Assembly (NCBI GenBank): GCA_049115935.1
Contig: JAGDZK010000020.1
Location: 35,327-99,326 of the forward strand
Reading direction: 5' to 3'
Origin: Bermanella sp049115935
GTDB lineage: Bacteria; Pseudomonadota; Gammaproteobacteria; Pseudomonadales; Oceanobacteraceae
Length of the DNA stretch: 64,000 nucleotides
Below the pieces are notes generated by a model. That model saw nothing but the letters and a program-made list of their open reading frames with translations, searched no databases and was not told the origin of the DNA. The translations under genes and the position numbers were made by a program. Below are positions 16,309 to 26,000 of this stretch, one piece after another; position 1 is the first letter of the stretch, and every line of letters begins with the position of its first letter.

Positions 16309-17211
16309 ATGAAGTGGACATCTATTAATTTTGATTGGAATCACGCCCGTGCTTTTTTGGTAACCGCCGAAGAAGGCACGCTTTCGGCCGCGGCTAACGC
16401 ACTAGGCCTTACCCAACCCACGCTAAGTCGCCAAGTGGCGGCCCTTGAATCTCAACTAGGTGTCACCTTATTTGAACGGTTAGGCCAGCGCTTAGTATTA
16501 ACAAACAGTGGGTTAGAGCTACTTGAGTATGCTAAAGCCATGTGTCATAGCGCTCAACAATTTTCATTAACCGCCAGCGGCCATTCACAACAACTAGAAG
16601 GTTCAGTGGTGATTTCCGCTAGCCAGCTAGATGCCGTATTTCGCCTGCCTAGTATGATTGCCAAGCTACGAAAAGCCGAACCCGGCATTGATATTGAAGT
16701 GGTGGTGACCAATGACTCAAGCGATCTGAAACGCAGAGAAGCGGATATTGCCATTCGCAATTTTCGCCCCCAGCAGCCTGACTTAATCGCAAAAAAATTA
16801 GGAGATGAGAATATTTGGCTTTACGCCAGCCAAAACTACCTAAGCCAACTGCCTCAGTTGTCAGCCGCTTCAATTCCTAGTGACATTCAAATCATTGGTT
16901 TTGAAAACAGCAATGCCCTTGTTGAATTACTCAACAAACAAGGTTGGCAATTAACGCCTCACAACTTTCAACTCGTGACATCCTGCCAAATGATGCAATT
17001 AGAACTATGTAAACAAGACTTAGGGGTGATATTTTTCCCCGAAGGTATGATTGATGAGCAGCCAAATTTAAGCCGAGTTTGTGAAGAAACAGGGCCTGCA
17101 ATTCAGCTACCTGTTTGGCTGGTTTGCCATCAAGAACTACGTACTAACCTTAGAATTCGCAGGGTATTTGATTTTATCGCAAATGAATTACAAATGGCTT
17201 TATCGGCATAA
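16309..17211 (+). CDS. LysR-family transcriptional regulator
   Basis: This 300-residue protein has the LysR helix-turn-helix near the N-terminus (ARAFLVTAEEGTLSAAANALGLTQPTLSRQV, about residues 13-43, given in outline), then LGVTLFERLGQRLVLT and a substrate-binding domain. It is divergent from the NAD(P)-binding protein gene, its likely target. The inducer is not predictable. After its stop come about 150 bases with no recognisable feature before a terminator. Confidence 0.9.
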   Translation: MKWTSINFDWNHARAFLVTAEEGTLSAAANALGLTQPTLSRQVAALESQLGVTLFERLGQRLVLTNSGLELLEYAKAMCHSAQQFSLTASGHSQQLEGSVVISASQLDAVFRLPSMIAKLRKAEPGIDIEVVVTNDSSDLKRREADIAIRNFRPQQPDLIAKKLGDENIWLYASQNYLSQLPQLSAASIPSDIQIIGFENSNALVELLNKQGWQLTPHNFQLVTSCQMMQLELCKQDLGVIFFPEGMIDEQPNLSRVCEETGPAIQLPVWLVCHQELRTNLRIRRVFDFIANELQMALSA

Positions 17212-17361
17212 TTTTTCACATTCCCCCTGTAAGCTCCGCTTCCCAAATACTGCTAAAACATACAAACATGCGCATCTTAACGCTGGTGAGCAAAGTGCTT
17301 TAGGGCAGTCTTCTTAGGCTGGATATGCCAATTTTATAAGGACTTTCCAAGCTGCTCTCAT

Positions 17362-17397
17362 AAAAAAAGCGCTTACATAAGTAAGCGCTTTTTTTTG
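17362..17397. terminator. Bidirectional intrinsic terminator (LysR / amtB)
   Basis: A-run, AAGCGCTTAC, ATAA loop, GTAAGCGCTT, T-run: a perfect 10-bp stem with A/T tracts on both sides. It fits termination of both the rightward LysR and the leftward amtB transcripts. Confidence 0.9.
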
Positions 17398-17427
17398 TTT
17401 TCACTTTAGAAATTAATCTAGACGTGA

Positions 17428-18639
17428 TTAATCGTCTGAAGTTGATGCGATTTTATGAATGGATAAATCCGCACCGTTGTACTCTTCTTCTTGTGAAAGA
17501 CGCAGACCTGCAATAGCACCCACTAAACCGTAAACAGCAAAACCACCAATCAAGGCAACCGCCACACCACTTAATGAACCGACAAGCTGTGACATAAAGG
17601 TAACACCACCCATTCCGCCTAAAGACTCTAGACCAAAGATACCAGCAGCAATACCCCCCCAAAGACCACACAGGCCATGTAAAGGCCAAACACCTAGTAC
17701 GTCATCAATACGTGGGAATTTATTTTGGAACAAGGTAAAGGTGTAAACAAACAACGCACCTGCAACACCACCTACCACTAACGCACCCATTGGGTGGAAT
17801 AAATCAGAACCCGCACATACGGCTACTAAGCCAGCTAGTGGGCCGTTATGAATGAAACCTGGGTCATTTTTGCCCATTAGCATGGCCACCAATGTACCAC
17901 CAACCATGGCCATTAATGAGTTAACTGCAACTAAACCGCTGATGCCATCCATGGTTTGCGCAGACATCACGTTAAAACCAAACCAACCTACGGTTAGAAT
18001 CCAAGCACCTAGTGCTAAGAAAGGAATGCTTGATGGTGCAAACGCAACAGGACGACCTTCACGGTAACGACCAGTACGCGCGCCTAATAATAAAATAGCC
18101 GCCAGTGCAATCCAGCCACCCATGCCATGCACAACGATTGAGCCAGCAAAGTCATGGAATTGCGCACCAAAAGTCGCTTCTAACCAATCTTGATAACCAA
18201 AGTTACCATTCCAAATTAAGCCTTCGAAGAATGGGTAAACCAAACCAACGATCAAAGCAGAACCAATTAAAAATGGGTAAAACTTCGCACGCTCAGCAAT
18301 ACCACCAGAAACAATAGCTGGGATAGCTGCGGCAAAGGTTAACAAGAAAAAGAACTTAACTAATTCATAACCATTGGTTTGTGACAACTCGTTAGCATTA
18401 GCGAAGAAGTCCGCGCCATACGCAACGGTATAACCCACAAAGAAGTAAGCAACGGTTGATACGGCAAAGTCCGTAATGATTTTTACCAAGGCATTAACTT
18501 GGTTTTTATGGCGCACGGTACCCACTTCTAAAAATGCGAAACCGGCGTGCATGAAGAACACCATAATGGCGCCCATTAGAATAAAGAATGTGTTTGAGCT
18601 GCTAACTAGGGTTTCTACAGCACTGTTGATGTTTTCCAC
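17428..18639 (-). CDS. amtB: Ammonium transporter AmtB
   Basis: This 403-residue Amt/Mep/Rh protein has about 11 membrane helices. HDFAGSIVVHGMGG (about residues 158-171) holds the conserved Asp and the first pore histidine. DDVLGVWPLHGLCGLWGG (about 305-322) holds the second pore histidine. It starts with GTG preceded by GAGGGG at 7 bases. A sigma-54 promoter 125-140 bases upstream implies NtrC-type nitrogen control. There is no adjacent glnK, unlike the usual glnK-amtB pair, so its P-II partner would be encoded elsewhere. It transports ammonium under nitrogen limitation. Confidence 0.95.
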   Translation of the reverse strand: MENINSAVETLVSSSNTFFILMGAIMVFFMHAGFAFLEVGTVRHKNQVNALVKIITDFAVSTVAYFFVGYTVAYGADFFANANELSQTNGYELVKFFFLLTFAAAIPAIVSGGIAERAKFYPFLIGSALIVGLVYPFFEGLIWNGNFGYQDWLEATFGAQFHDFAGSIVVHGMGGWIALAAILLLGARTGRYREGRPVAFAPSSIPFLALGAWILTVGWFGFNVMSAQTMDGISGLVAVNSLMAMVGGTLVAMLMGKNDPGFIHNGPLAGLVAVCAGSDLFHPMGALVVGGVAGALFVYTFTLFQNKFPRIDDVLGVWPLHGLCGLWGGIAAGIFGLESLGGMGGVTFMSQLVGSLSGVAVALIGGFAVYGLVGAIAGLRLSQEEEYNGADLSIHKIASTSDD

Positions 18640-18763
18640 AACAATCCCCTCTTTTTGTGCACCTTATATAAGCAAGAGCCGTTGCTCATAAGGTGTCGTC
18701 TTATAGTTAATAGTGATTAAAGCTGACTTGCTTAGTTCACCGCTTAATAATGATTCAAATTAA

Positions 18764-18779
18764 TGCACTTAGCATGCCA
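18764..18779 (-). promoter_or_regulatory. Sigma-54 (-24/-12) promoter for amtB
   Basis: On the reverse strand TGGCATGCTAAGTGCA has GG and GC exactly 10 bases apart and a good match to TGGCAC-N5-TTGCA. It lies upstream of amtB in the right orientation. Nitrogen control is typical for amtB. Confidence 0.7.
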
Positions 18780-18824
18780 AGCGCATCATTTTAATGCAGA
18801 TAAAAGGAATGTTTTTGATCAATA

Positions 18825-18851
18825 ACTGGGCAAAAAACGAATTTGCCCAGT
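18825..18851 (-). terminator. Hairpin after rlmKL
   Basis: ACTGGGCAAA and TTTGCCCAGT form a perfect 10-bp stem with a 7-base loop, 12 bases beyond the rlmKL stop. The T tract is poor (TATTGATC on the reverse strand), so this may be a weak or Rho-assisted terminator. Confidence 0.6.
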
Positions 18852-18862
18852 TTATATCGGTA

Positions 18863-21070
18863 TTAGGAAGGGTTTTTAATTAAAAAACACTGATGGATTT
18901 TTTGATTACGCGCAAAATCCTGAGGAATACTTTGCGCACTAATATCGTCAATCGTGAACTTCTTTAGTGCATCATGCTCCAATTTGAAGCGCCTTAGGTT
19001 ATTTGAGAACACTAATGTGCCTCCAGGGCGCAACAAGCCCATTGCCAATGTAATGAGCTTCACATGATCACGCTGTACATCAAAAATATCGAGCATGCGT
19101 TTTGAGTTTGAGAAGCTGGGTGGGTCCATGAAAATTAAATCGTAACGATCTTTACCGCTTTGAGCCTCTTCCAACCAAGCAACACAATCAGCCTGCACAA
19201 ACTCATGATGTGTATCAGCCAACCCATTGAGCGCTAGGTTTTTACGACCCCAGTTAAGGTAAGTGTGTGACATATCCACACTGGTGGTTGAACGTGCGCC
19301 ACCTACAGCCGCATGCACACTGGCGGCGCAGGTATAGCTAAACAAATTCAAAAAGTCTTTGTTTTTAGCCCACTTACCAATATCGGTACGAATAGGTCTG
19401 TGATCTAAAAATAAGCCGCTATCGAGATAATCTTTTAGGTTAATGTAAAAACGACAATCCCCTTCTTGCACTTCAAAGAACTGCTCTTGCTTGTCTTGTT
19501 TTTCGTATTGGCGTTTGCCCTTTTGCACCATGCGCTGTTTAAGTACCACTTGGCTGCGATCAATTTTTAATGCAACCGGCACAGCATCTAACACATCACG
19601 CAAACGGTTTTCGGCTTTCTCTGGGTCAACAGACTTTGGTGGCGCGTATTCTTGAATGTGCACCCACTTATCATATACATCGATGGCAACAGAATATTCC
19701 GGCATGTCAGCATCGTATAGACGATAACAATTGGTGTTTTGTTTTTTCACCCACGATTTAATTTTTTTCAAATTCTTTTGCAAACGATTGCAAATCATTT
19801 GCGCGCCTTCACCCAAGGTGGCCGCTTCGTATTCACCTGCGGTATTAGGTTTGGTTTCTTCTAATTGCGCTTGTGCTTGAGCTTTTTCACTAGAGCCTTG
19901 CGAAATCGTGTACAAAAATAACTTTGATGAAATAGCACCATTAAAAAATTGGTATTGCTTATGAGCACGCATTTTAAATTGATAGGCTTGCCCTGGGTTA
20001 CCTGTGAAAATCGCCAGCGTCCAATTGGCGAAATGCTGTTTTACTAAACGTCCAAACGCGTTATACAAAGAGCCTATTGCCACTTCATCACTTAAACGCT
20101 CACCGTAAGGTGGGTTCGACAACACAAGGCCCGTTTCAGGCAAGCCCTTTTCTTTATGCAATTCATTTAAGGTTTGTTGTTTGAAGTGAATAAAGTGCAT
20201 CACACCGGCACGGCGAGCATTGTCACGGGCTTTATTTAAAACCGCCTCGTCCATGTCATAACCAATAAGAGTAAGCTCGGCTTCCGATTCTTGCGCCGCC
20301 AGCTTACGCGCTTGGGCATCGGCTTTTATTTCACGCCATTTTTCTGGCTGGTAATTTTTCCATTTTTCAAATGCAAAACTGCTGCGCAATAACCCAGGTG
20401 CAATATCTGCGGCCATTAATGCGGCTTCGATTAATAATGTACCTGAGCCACACATGGGGTCTAACAATGCTCCATCTTCTTGTTTCATAAGTTCTGGCCA
20501 ACCTGCTCGCATTAATAACGCGGCGGCTAAGTTTTCACGCAGTGGCGCCACACCTTGGCTTTGACGATAACCACGACGGTGTAATGACTCACCGGCCATA
20601 TCCAACGAAACCGAAACCGCATCACGACTCAAACGTACATGAATACTGATATCCGGTTGATCTGAGATATCTGGGCGGGTGCCGGTTTTATCACGAAAAT
20701 AATCACACACTGCATCTTTAACTTTTAATGCACCAAAATGTGTATTACGAATATCGTCATTGGTACCAGAGAAATAAACACGAAACGTTTGGCGATCACT
20801 TAAGTGCTCTAACCAATTGATTTCAAGCAGCTGCTTGTACATGTCGTCCGCATTGGCCACAGGAAAATGCGCCAATGGATACAGCACACGACTGGCCAAA
20901 CGGGACCACAAACAAATTTTATAACCAAGCACATGGTCCGGCTCGCAGCTAACAAATGCCACACCTATCTTGACGTTTTGAGCGCCCAAATCGGTGACTT
21001 CTTGCGCTAATAATGACTCAAGCCCTTTTGGGCAAGTCAGCACCATTGGCTGGTGTTCTATTTCATTCAT
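18863..21070 (-). CDS. rlmKL: Bifunctional 23S rRNA m2G2445/m7G2069 methyltransferase RlmKL
   Basis: This 735-residue two-enzyme fusion has an N-terminal THUMP domain (about 1-155). The RlmL methyltransferase has DPMCGSGTLLIEAAL (about residues 202-216) and the catalytic motif SNPPYGERL (about 315-323). The C-terminal RlmK methyltransferase has NLFSYTCAASVHAA (SAM motif, about 595) and FMDPPSFSNSKRM (about 650). It modifies G2445 (N2) and G2069 (N7) of 23S rRNA during 50S assembly. The length fits E. coli RlmL (about 700). The rmf gene is divergent from it, as in Pseudomonas. Confidence 0.95.
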   Translation of the reverse strand: MNEIEHQPMVLTCPKGLESLLAQEVTDLGAQNVKIGVAFVSCEPDHVLGYKICLWSRLASRVLYPLAHFPVANADDMYKQLLEINWLEHLSDRQTFRVYFSGTNDDIRNTHFGALKVKDAVCDYFRDKTGTRPDISDQPDISIHVRLSRDAVSVSLDMAGESLHRRGYRQSQGVAPLRENLAAALLMRAGWPELMKQEDGALLDPMCGSGTLLIEAALMAADIAPGLLRSSFAFEKWKNYQPEKWREIKADAQARKLAAQESEAELTLIGYDMDEAVLNKARDNARRAGVMHFIHFKQQTLNELHKEKGLPETGLVLSNPPYGERLSDEVAIGSLYNAFGRLVKQHFANWTLAIFTGNPGQAYQFKMRAHKQYQFFNGAISSKLFLYTISQGSSEKAQAQAQLEETKPNTAGEYEAATLGEGAQMICNRLQKNLKKIKSWVKKQNTNCYRLYDADMPEYSVAIDVYDKWVHIQEYAPPKSVDPEKAENRLRDVLDAVPVALKIDRSQVVLKQRMVQKGKRQYEKQDKQEQFFEVQEGDCRFYINLKDYLDSGLFLDHRPIRTDIGKWAKNKDFLNLFSYTCAASVHAAVGGARSTTSVDMSHTYLNWGRKNLALNGLADTHHEFVQADCVAWLEEAQSGKDRYDLIFMDPPSFSNSKRMLDIFDVQRDHVKLITLAMGLLRPGGTLVFSNNLRRFKLEHDALKKFTIDDISAQSIPQDFARNQKIHQCFLIKNPS

Positions 21071-21330
21071 GCTGGCATCAACTTTATATCTAATTTGGGC
21101 TTTGCCATTAAGTTAAGAGCATAGGCTCCACACTGGCGATATTTGTATCATTTAAAACGTTTTACAGATCAACCACTTAGAATTTAATAACTTATAGATC
21201 TAAGAAAAATGATTTAGAGAACAATTAAATCATTAACAGGAGGCTGTAACCTATCCATACTGAGATCTGTGTTAGGCCATTTTTAATGCCTAATACAGGT
21301 TCAAAGTTTTTCAAACAGAGGCAACGACGT

Positions 21331-21525
21331 ATGAGAAGACAGAAGCGTGATATGGATCGCCGAGCATTCCAAAAAGGTTACATGGCAGGTGTACAAGGTC
21401 GATCTAAAGACCTATGCCCAGAAGGCACTGCCCACTTTAATTGGATGAGTGGCTGGCGTGAAGGTCGAGCTGATCATTGGGACGGCTACTCAGGTGTAGC
21501 TGGTGTACATCGACTTCCGGTATAA
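21331..21525 (+). CDS. rmf: Ribosome modulation factor Rmf
   Basis: This 64-residue basic protein starts MRRQKRDMDRRAFQKGY, with GRSKDLCP and WMSGWREGRADHWDG following. This is the RMF family, and the C-terminus (WDGYSGVAGVHRL) is like that of Pseudomonas RMF, not the shorter E. coli form. RMF dimerises 70S ribosomes into inactive 100S particles in stationary phase or stress. I start it at 21331 (AGAGG 9 bases upstream). The frame opens at 21286, but that ATG lies inside a hairpin (TTAGGC...GCCTAA) and would add 15 residues absent from the family. The 210-base upstream leader also has an AGGAGG at 21239 with no start codon after it. Confidence 0.93.
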   Translation: MRRQKRDMDRRAFQKGYMAGVQGRSKDLCPEGTAHFNWMSGWREGRADHWDGYSGVAGVHRLPV

Positions 21526-21557
21526 CTCACACTTACAAACTCTTACTTAACTCTATT

Positions 21558-21579
21558 AGGGCCCTGCACGGGCCCTTTT
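21558..21579. terminator. Intrinsic terminator after rmf
   Basis: AGGGCCC-TGCAC-GGGCCCT followed by TTT: a GC-rich 7-bp stem and short T run between rmf and the convergent pyrD. Confidence 0.8.
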
Positions 21580-21602
21580 CAATTCTAGCGAACCACCTTC
21601 AA

Positions 21603-22628
21603 TTAGCGGCTCTTAATCGCTGCAATGGCATCATTTGCTTGGGCAATTAATTTAGGCCCTTCATAAATAAAGCCTGAGTAAATTTGCACAAGATCAGCAC
21701 CTGCAGCTATTTTATCAGCCGCTGACGCCCCATCTACAATACCACCCACGCCAATGATCGGCATTTTGCCATCAAGCGCTGCACTTAACCATTTAAGTAC
21801 CTGTAAAGAGCCCGCTTGCACTGGCAGACCACTTAAACCACCCGCTTCATTGGCAAACTGATGACCTTGAACCGCGTCTCGCTCCAGTGTTGTGTTAGTC
21901 GCAATAACACCGTCCATTTGAGTGTCGATCAAGGTTTTAGCCACCAGCTGAGTTTCTTCTTCTGTCATATCTGGGGCGATTTTTACCAAGATAGGTGTGT
22001 ACTTATCGTGCTCTTTTTCAAGTTTAAGCTGTGCTTCTTTTAAAACACTTAAGAGTGATGTCAGTGACTCACCAAACTGAAGAGAGCGCAGCCCTGGGGT
22101 ATTAGGACTTGAGATATTGACCGTGATGTAATCAGCGTACTCATAGGTCTTTTCTAAACAAATTAGGTAATCACTGTTGGCATCTTCTACCGATGTATCA
22201 AAGTTTTTACCGATGTTAATACCTAAAATACCGTTGTATTTGGCTTTTTTAACCTGCGCCACAAGGTGATCAACACCTTTATTGTTAAAACCCATACGGT
22301 TAATAATTGCTTGATGTTCAGGTAAGCGAAACAAACGTGGCTGCGGGTTACCCGGCTGCGGACGAGGTGTAATGGTACCAATTTCAATAAAACCAAAGCC
22401 CAAGCTGCCTAGTGCATCAATGTAATCACCGTTCTTATCAAGGCCTGCGGCCAGTCCCACTGGGTTCTTAAAGGTTAGACCCAGCACTTCAACCGGTTGA
22501 TTGGGCACTTTCGGGGCAAATAAGCCCAACAAACCTAAACGCTTGGCTGCACCTAGCAAGTCCAATGTTAATTCATGGGACGTTTCAGCATTGAACTTAA
22601 ACAGACAATTACGCAGCAGTTTGTACAC
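21603..22628 (-). CDS. pyrD: Dihydroorotate dehydrogenase (quinone), class 2
   Basis: This 341-residue flavoenzyme has a membrane-associating N-terminal helix region (MYKLLRNCLFKFNAETSHELTL). FKNPVGLAAGLDKNGDYID (FMN site, about residues 51-69) and NISSPNTPGLRSLQ (the catalytic Ser loop, about 172-185) follow. A C-terminal IIGVGGIVDGASA and ADLVQIYSGF close the barrel. It oxidises dihydroorotate to orotate with ubiquinone in pyrimidine synthesis. The start is GTG with GAGG about 9 bases upstream. Gene order with rmf and rlmKL matches Pseudomonas. Confidence 0.95.
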   Translation of the reverse strand: MYKLLRNCLFKFNAETSHELTLDLLGAAKRLGLLGLFAPKVPNQPVEVLGLTFKNPVGLAAGLDKNGDYIDALGSLGFGFIEIGTITPRPQPGNPQPRLFRLPEHQAIINRMGFNNKGVDHLVAQVKKAKYNGILGINIGKNFDTSVEDANSDYLICLEKTYEYADYITVNISSPNTPGLRSLQFGESLTSLLSVLKEAQLKLEKEHDKYTPILVKIAPDMTEEETQLVAKTLIDTQMDGVIATNTTLERDAVQGHQFANEAGGLSGLPVQAGSLQVLKWLSAALDGKMPIIGVGGIVDGASAADKIAAGADLVQIYSGFIYEGPKLIAQANDAIAAIKSR

Positions 22629-22717
22629 AGGTGAACCCTCGGGAAAATTTGCGGCATATTATATAGAAAGCCGTCTCTTTTTGCTTATGGATTCACAAAA
22701 AACTGGCTAATTATTGA

Positions 22718-22936
22718 TTAAAGCAGCCGTGTGACCGATTCAAACTGCTTATTTGTGCCGTACTGAATACGAAAACGACCATGAATACCGTCATGGCCGA
22801 TAAATTGCCATAGAATTCTCACAGGAAAACGCAAGCTACGGCCATCAAGGGCGACGGCAAATACCTGATCAACCCCTTCGTATGCTCGCTGTACTTCTTC
22901 AGGAGACAAATGAATATCAACGTCTATGATGTCCAT
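22718..22936 (-). CDS. DUF2835 family small protein
   Basis: This 72-residue protein has HLSPEEVQRAYEGVDQVFAV, then GRSLRFPVRILWQFIGHDGIHGRFRI, the pattern of DUF2835 proteins found in Pseudomonas and relatives. It sits between the glutamate dehydrogenase and dihydroorotate dehydrogenase genes on the same strand, as it often does. Its function is unknown; it looks like a small soluble beta-rich protein. Confidence 0.8.
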   Translation of the reverse strand: MDIIDVDIHLSPEEVQRAYEGVDQVFAVALDGRSLRFPVRILWQFIGHDGIHGRFRIQYGTNKQFESVTRLL

Positions 22937-23031
22937 TACGCCACGCTTTATTATTCTTAAAGGTTGGTTTTATCTCACAACCAGCCAACACTCAATGCTT
23001 GACTGGTTATCAGTGACTTAATTACTCGTAA

Positions 23032-26000
23032 TTAACAATTTCCTTGTGTCGCTAAGCGACTCGCTTGCGCTAAATCCAGCAACTCGCGCAACGCCACAGA
23101 GAACACGGCAAAATCGTTAATGTCACTTTCTCTAAGCTCATCAACGGTTTTACGCCAGCGGCCAATCATAGGTTCACTTTGTTCAAGCCAAGTAGACATA
23201 CGAGCTTCAATATCCCCTTCTGGCAAAGTATTAATAATACTCGCCGTTAGGGTGCGCTGTTGCCAATCCAGATCATCTCGGTACGTCTCACGGGCAAGGG
23301 CTTGCCAATGGCTTTGCACGGATACTTTATTAAGTTGCTCCAAGAACCATTCAAGATCAAGATTACAACCCACTTGATAATAAGTTGCCGCCACATCTTC
23401 AACATTACGGTTGGTTTGCTCAGCCCCTTCAATAATGCTTAGCGCCGAGAACATATTATTGGCACCGGAAACAGTGGCCGCTAATTCTTCTGGCACATTG
23501 GCTTCAACCAACTTATCGTAAAAGCCCTGCCACACCTGCTTACCTTCACCTGCCAACAGGTCAGATAATCGCGCACTGATGCTGGCGGCGCGCTCACGAA
23601 AACGCGCCACTTCTTCAGCAATATTGAGTTCACGACGACGGTTACGTAAAAACCAACGTGATGCCCTGCGCACTAAACGCATTAGCGCGGCCATCATAAA
23701 CTCTTGAATATCAGAGCTGACTTTATAATCAAGCGCTTCAATTTGCTGCCACAACTCATTCATACGGAACACATCACGGGCTGTAACGTAGGCCTTGACT
23801 ATGGCGTTTATATCCGCACCTGTGCTGTCACGCATGCGATTAACATAGGTAATCCCCATGCGATTGACCATCTCATTGGCCAGCTGCGTGGCAACAATTT
23901 CGCTGCGTAATTGGTGCCCATAAAGGGCCTCTGGAAAACGCTTTATCAGCATTTCAGGGAAGGCATCTTCAACGGATTTTGCTAAGTACTCATCCTGTGA
24001 TATTTCTTGGGTGTTTAATAGCTCCTTAAGATCACCCTTGGTATAACTGATCAACACAGACAACTCAGGACGTGTCAGCCCTTTTTTCTGATTTTTACGT
24101 TCCTCAAGATCTTCATCGCTTGGCAAAAACTCCAATTCGCGATTCAATTTCTTTTGTCGCTCTAAATCATTCATTAAACGCTTGTATTCATCCATGCGAG
24201 TTTTCGCTTCACGGTAGGCAAGTGCAATGGCTTGTGTTTGTCGATAATTATTCATCAACACTAAATCCGACACTTGCTCTGTCATGCTTTCTAAAAACTC
24301 ATTGCGCTGTTTAGTGGTTAAATCACCCGCCAGCACCAATCCATTTAGCAGAATTTTGATATTCACTTCATGGTCAGAGCAATCCACCCCCGCCGCGTTA
24401 TCAATAAAGTCGGTGAATGAAGCCCCTTTACCTTTAAGTGCATACTCAATTCGAGCTCGCTGGGTAATACCTAAGTTACCACCTTCACCAATCACTTTGG
24501 CTTGTAACTGCTTGCCATTGATGCGCAAACTGTCATTAGCTTTATCACCTGCTGCGGCATGGGACTCACTACTGGATTTCACATAAGTACCAATACCGCC
24601 ATTCCAGATTAGATCCACGGGTGCTTGTAACAACGCATGAATTAAATCATTCGGTGACATTTTATCCGCAGTGAGACCAAAACATTTTTTCATTTCAGGT
24701 GAAATATCAATGGACTTAGCTGAACGGTTAAAAATACCCCCACCTTTTGATATTAATTTACGTTCGTAATCCGTCCACGAACTACGAGGCAAATTAAATA
24801 AGCGCTCACGCTCTTTAAAACTTTCTTTAACATCTTCAGGGTTCGGGTCAATAAAAATATGTAAATGATTAAACGCAGCCACTAACTTAATGTATTCGCT
24901 GCGTAACATGCCATTACCAAATACATCCCCTGCCATATCTCCTACACCAATAACGGAGATGGATTCTTTTTGCACATCCAAACCCAATTCACGGAAATGA
25001 CGTTGCACTGAAACCCAAGCGCCTTTGGCTGTAATGCCCATTTTTTTATGGTCATATCCCACACTGCCACCACTGGCAAATGCGTCCCCCAGCCAAAAGC
25101 CTCGCTCTTGTGCAATACCATTTGAAATATCACTAAAGGTTGCCGTACCTTTGTCAGCGGCCACAACCAAGTACGGGTCATCCTCATCAAAACGTACAAC
25201 GTGCTCAGGTGGGATAACCTCCCCTTCTAGCAGGTTATCGGTTATGTCGAGTAGTCCCGAAATGAATGTTTTATAACACTCGATGCCTTCTGCTAAAAAC
25301 GCATCTCGATCCCCTTCAGGAAGCTGCTTAGCAATGAAACCACCTTTTGCACCCACAGGTACAATGACCGAGTTTTTCACTTGTTGTGCTTTCACAAGGC
25401 CTAATACTTCAGTACGGAAATCCTCAAAGCGATCCGACCAGCGCAAGCCACCACGGGCAACTTTACCGCCGCGTAAATGCACCCCTTCAACCCTTGGGCT
25501 ATACACAAAAATCTCATACAAGGGTTTAGGTAACGGAATATCACTAATTTCACGGGGACTAAATTTAAACGAAAGGTAGCGCTTTAATTCGCCATCGCTT
25601 TCTTTTTGGAAAAAGTTTGTTCGAAGTGTGGCGCCCATTAATTCAATGTAGCGTCTAAAAATACGATCTTCGTTAAGGCTTTCAACTTGATCGAGCATCT
25701 CAGAGAACTTCTCTTGCATCATCTCTAGGTGCTTTTTACGAATACCCAGATCAATATCGGTTAAATTAAAACGAGTATTAAAATACTTTACCACATAAGA
25801 GGCGATTTCTGGGTACTTACATAAGGTATCAGCAATAAAAGATTCGGATATACCAAAGCGAATTTGCTTCATATAACGAGCATACGCGCGCAATAATGCA
25901 ACATCACGCCAGCCAAGGTTTGCACCTAATAATAAACGGTTAAAGCTATCATTTTCAGCTTTACCAAACCAAATTGCTCTAAATGCATCTTGGAAATTTT

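Noticed and set aside
17081..17317. 78-residue ORF at the end of the second LysR gene
   Set aside because: It overlaps the real LysR C-terminus in another frame and has no motif or ribosome site.
21286..21330. Upstream ATG for rmf giving a 79-residue protein
   Set aside because: The family starts at MRRQKRD, and the extra 15 residues are not conserved in known RMF proteins. The ATG lies in a hairpin.
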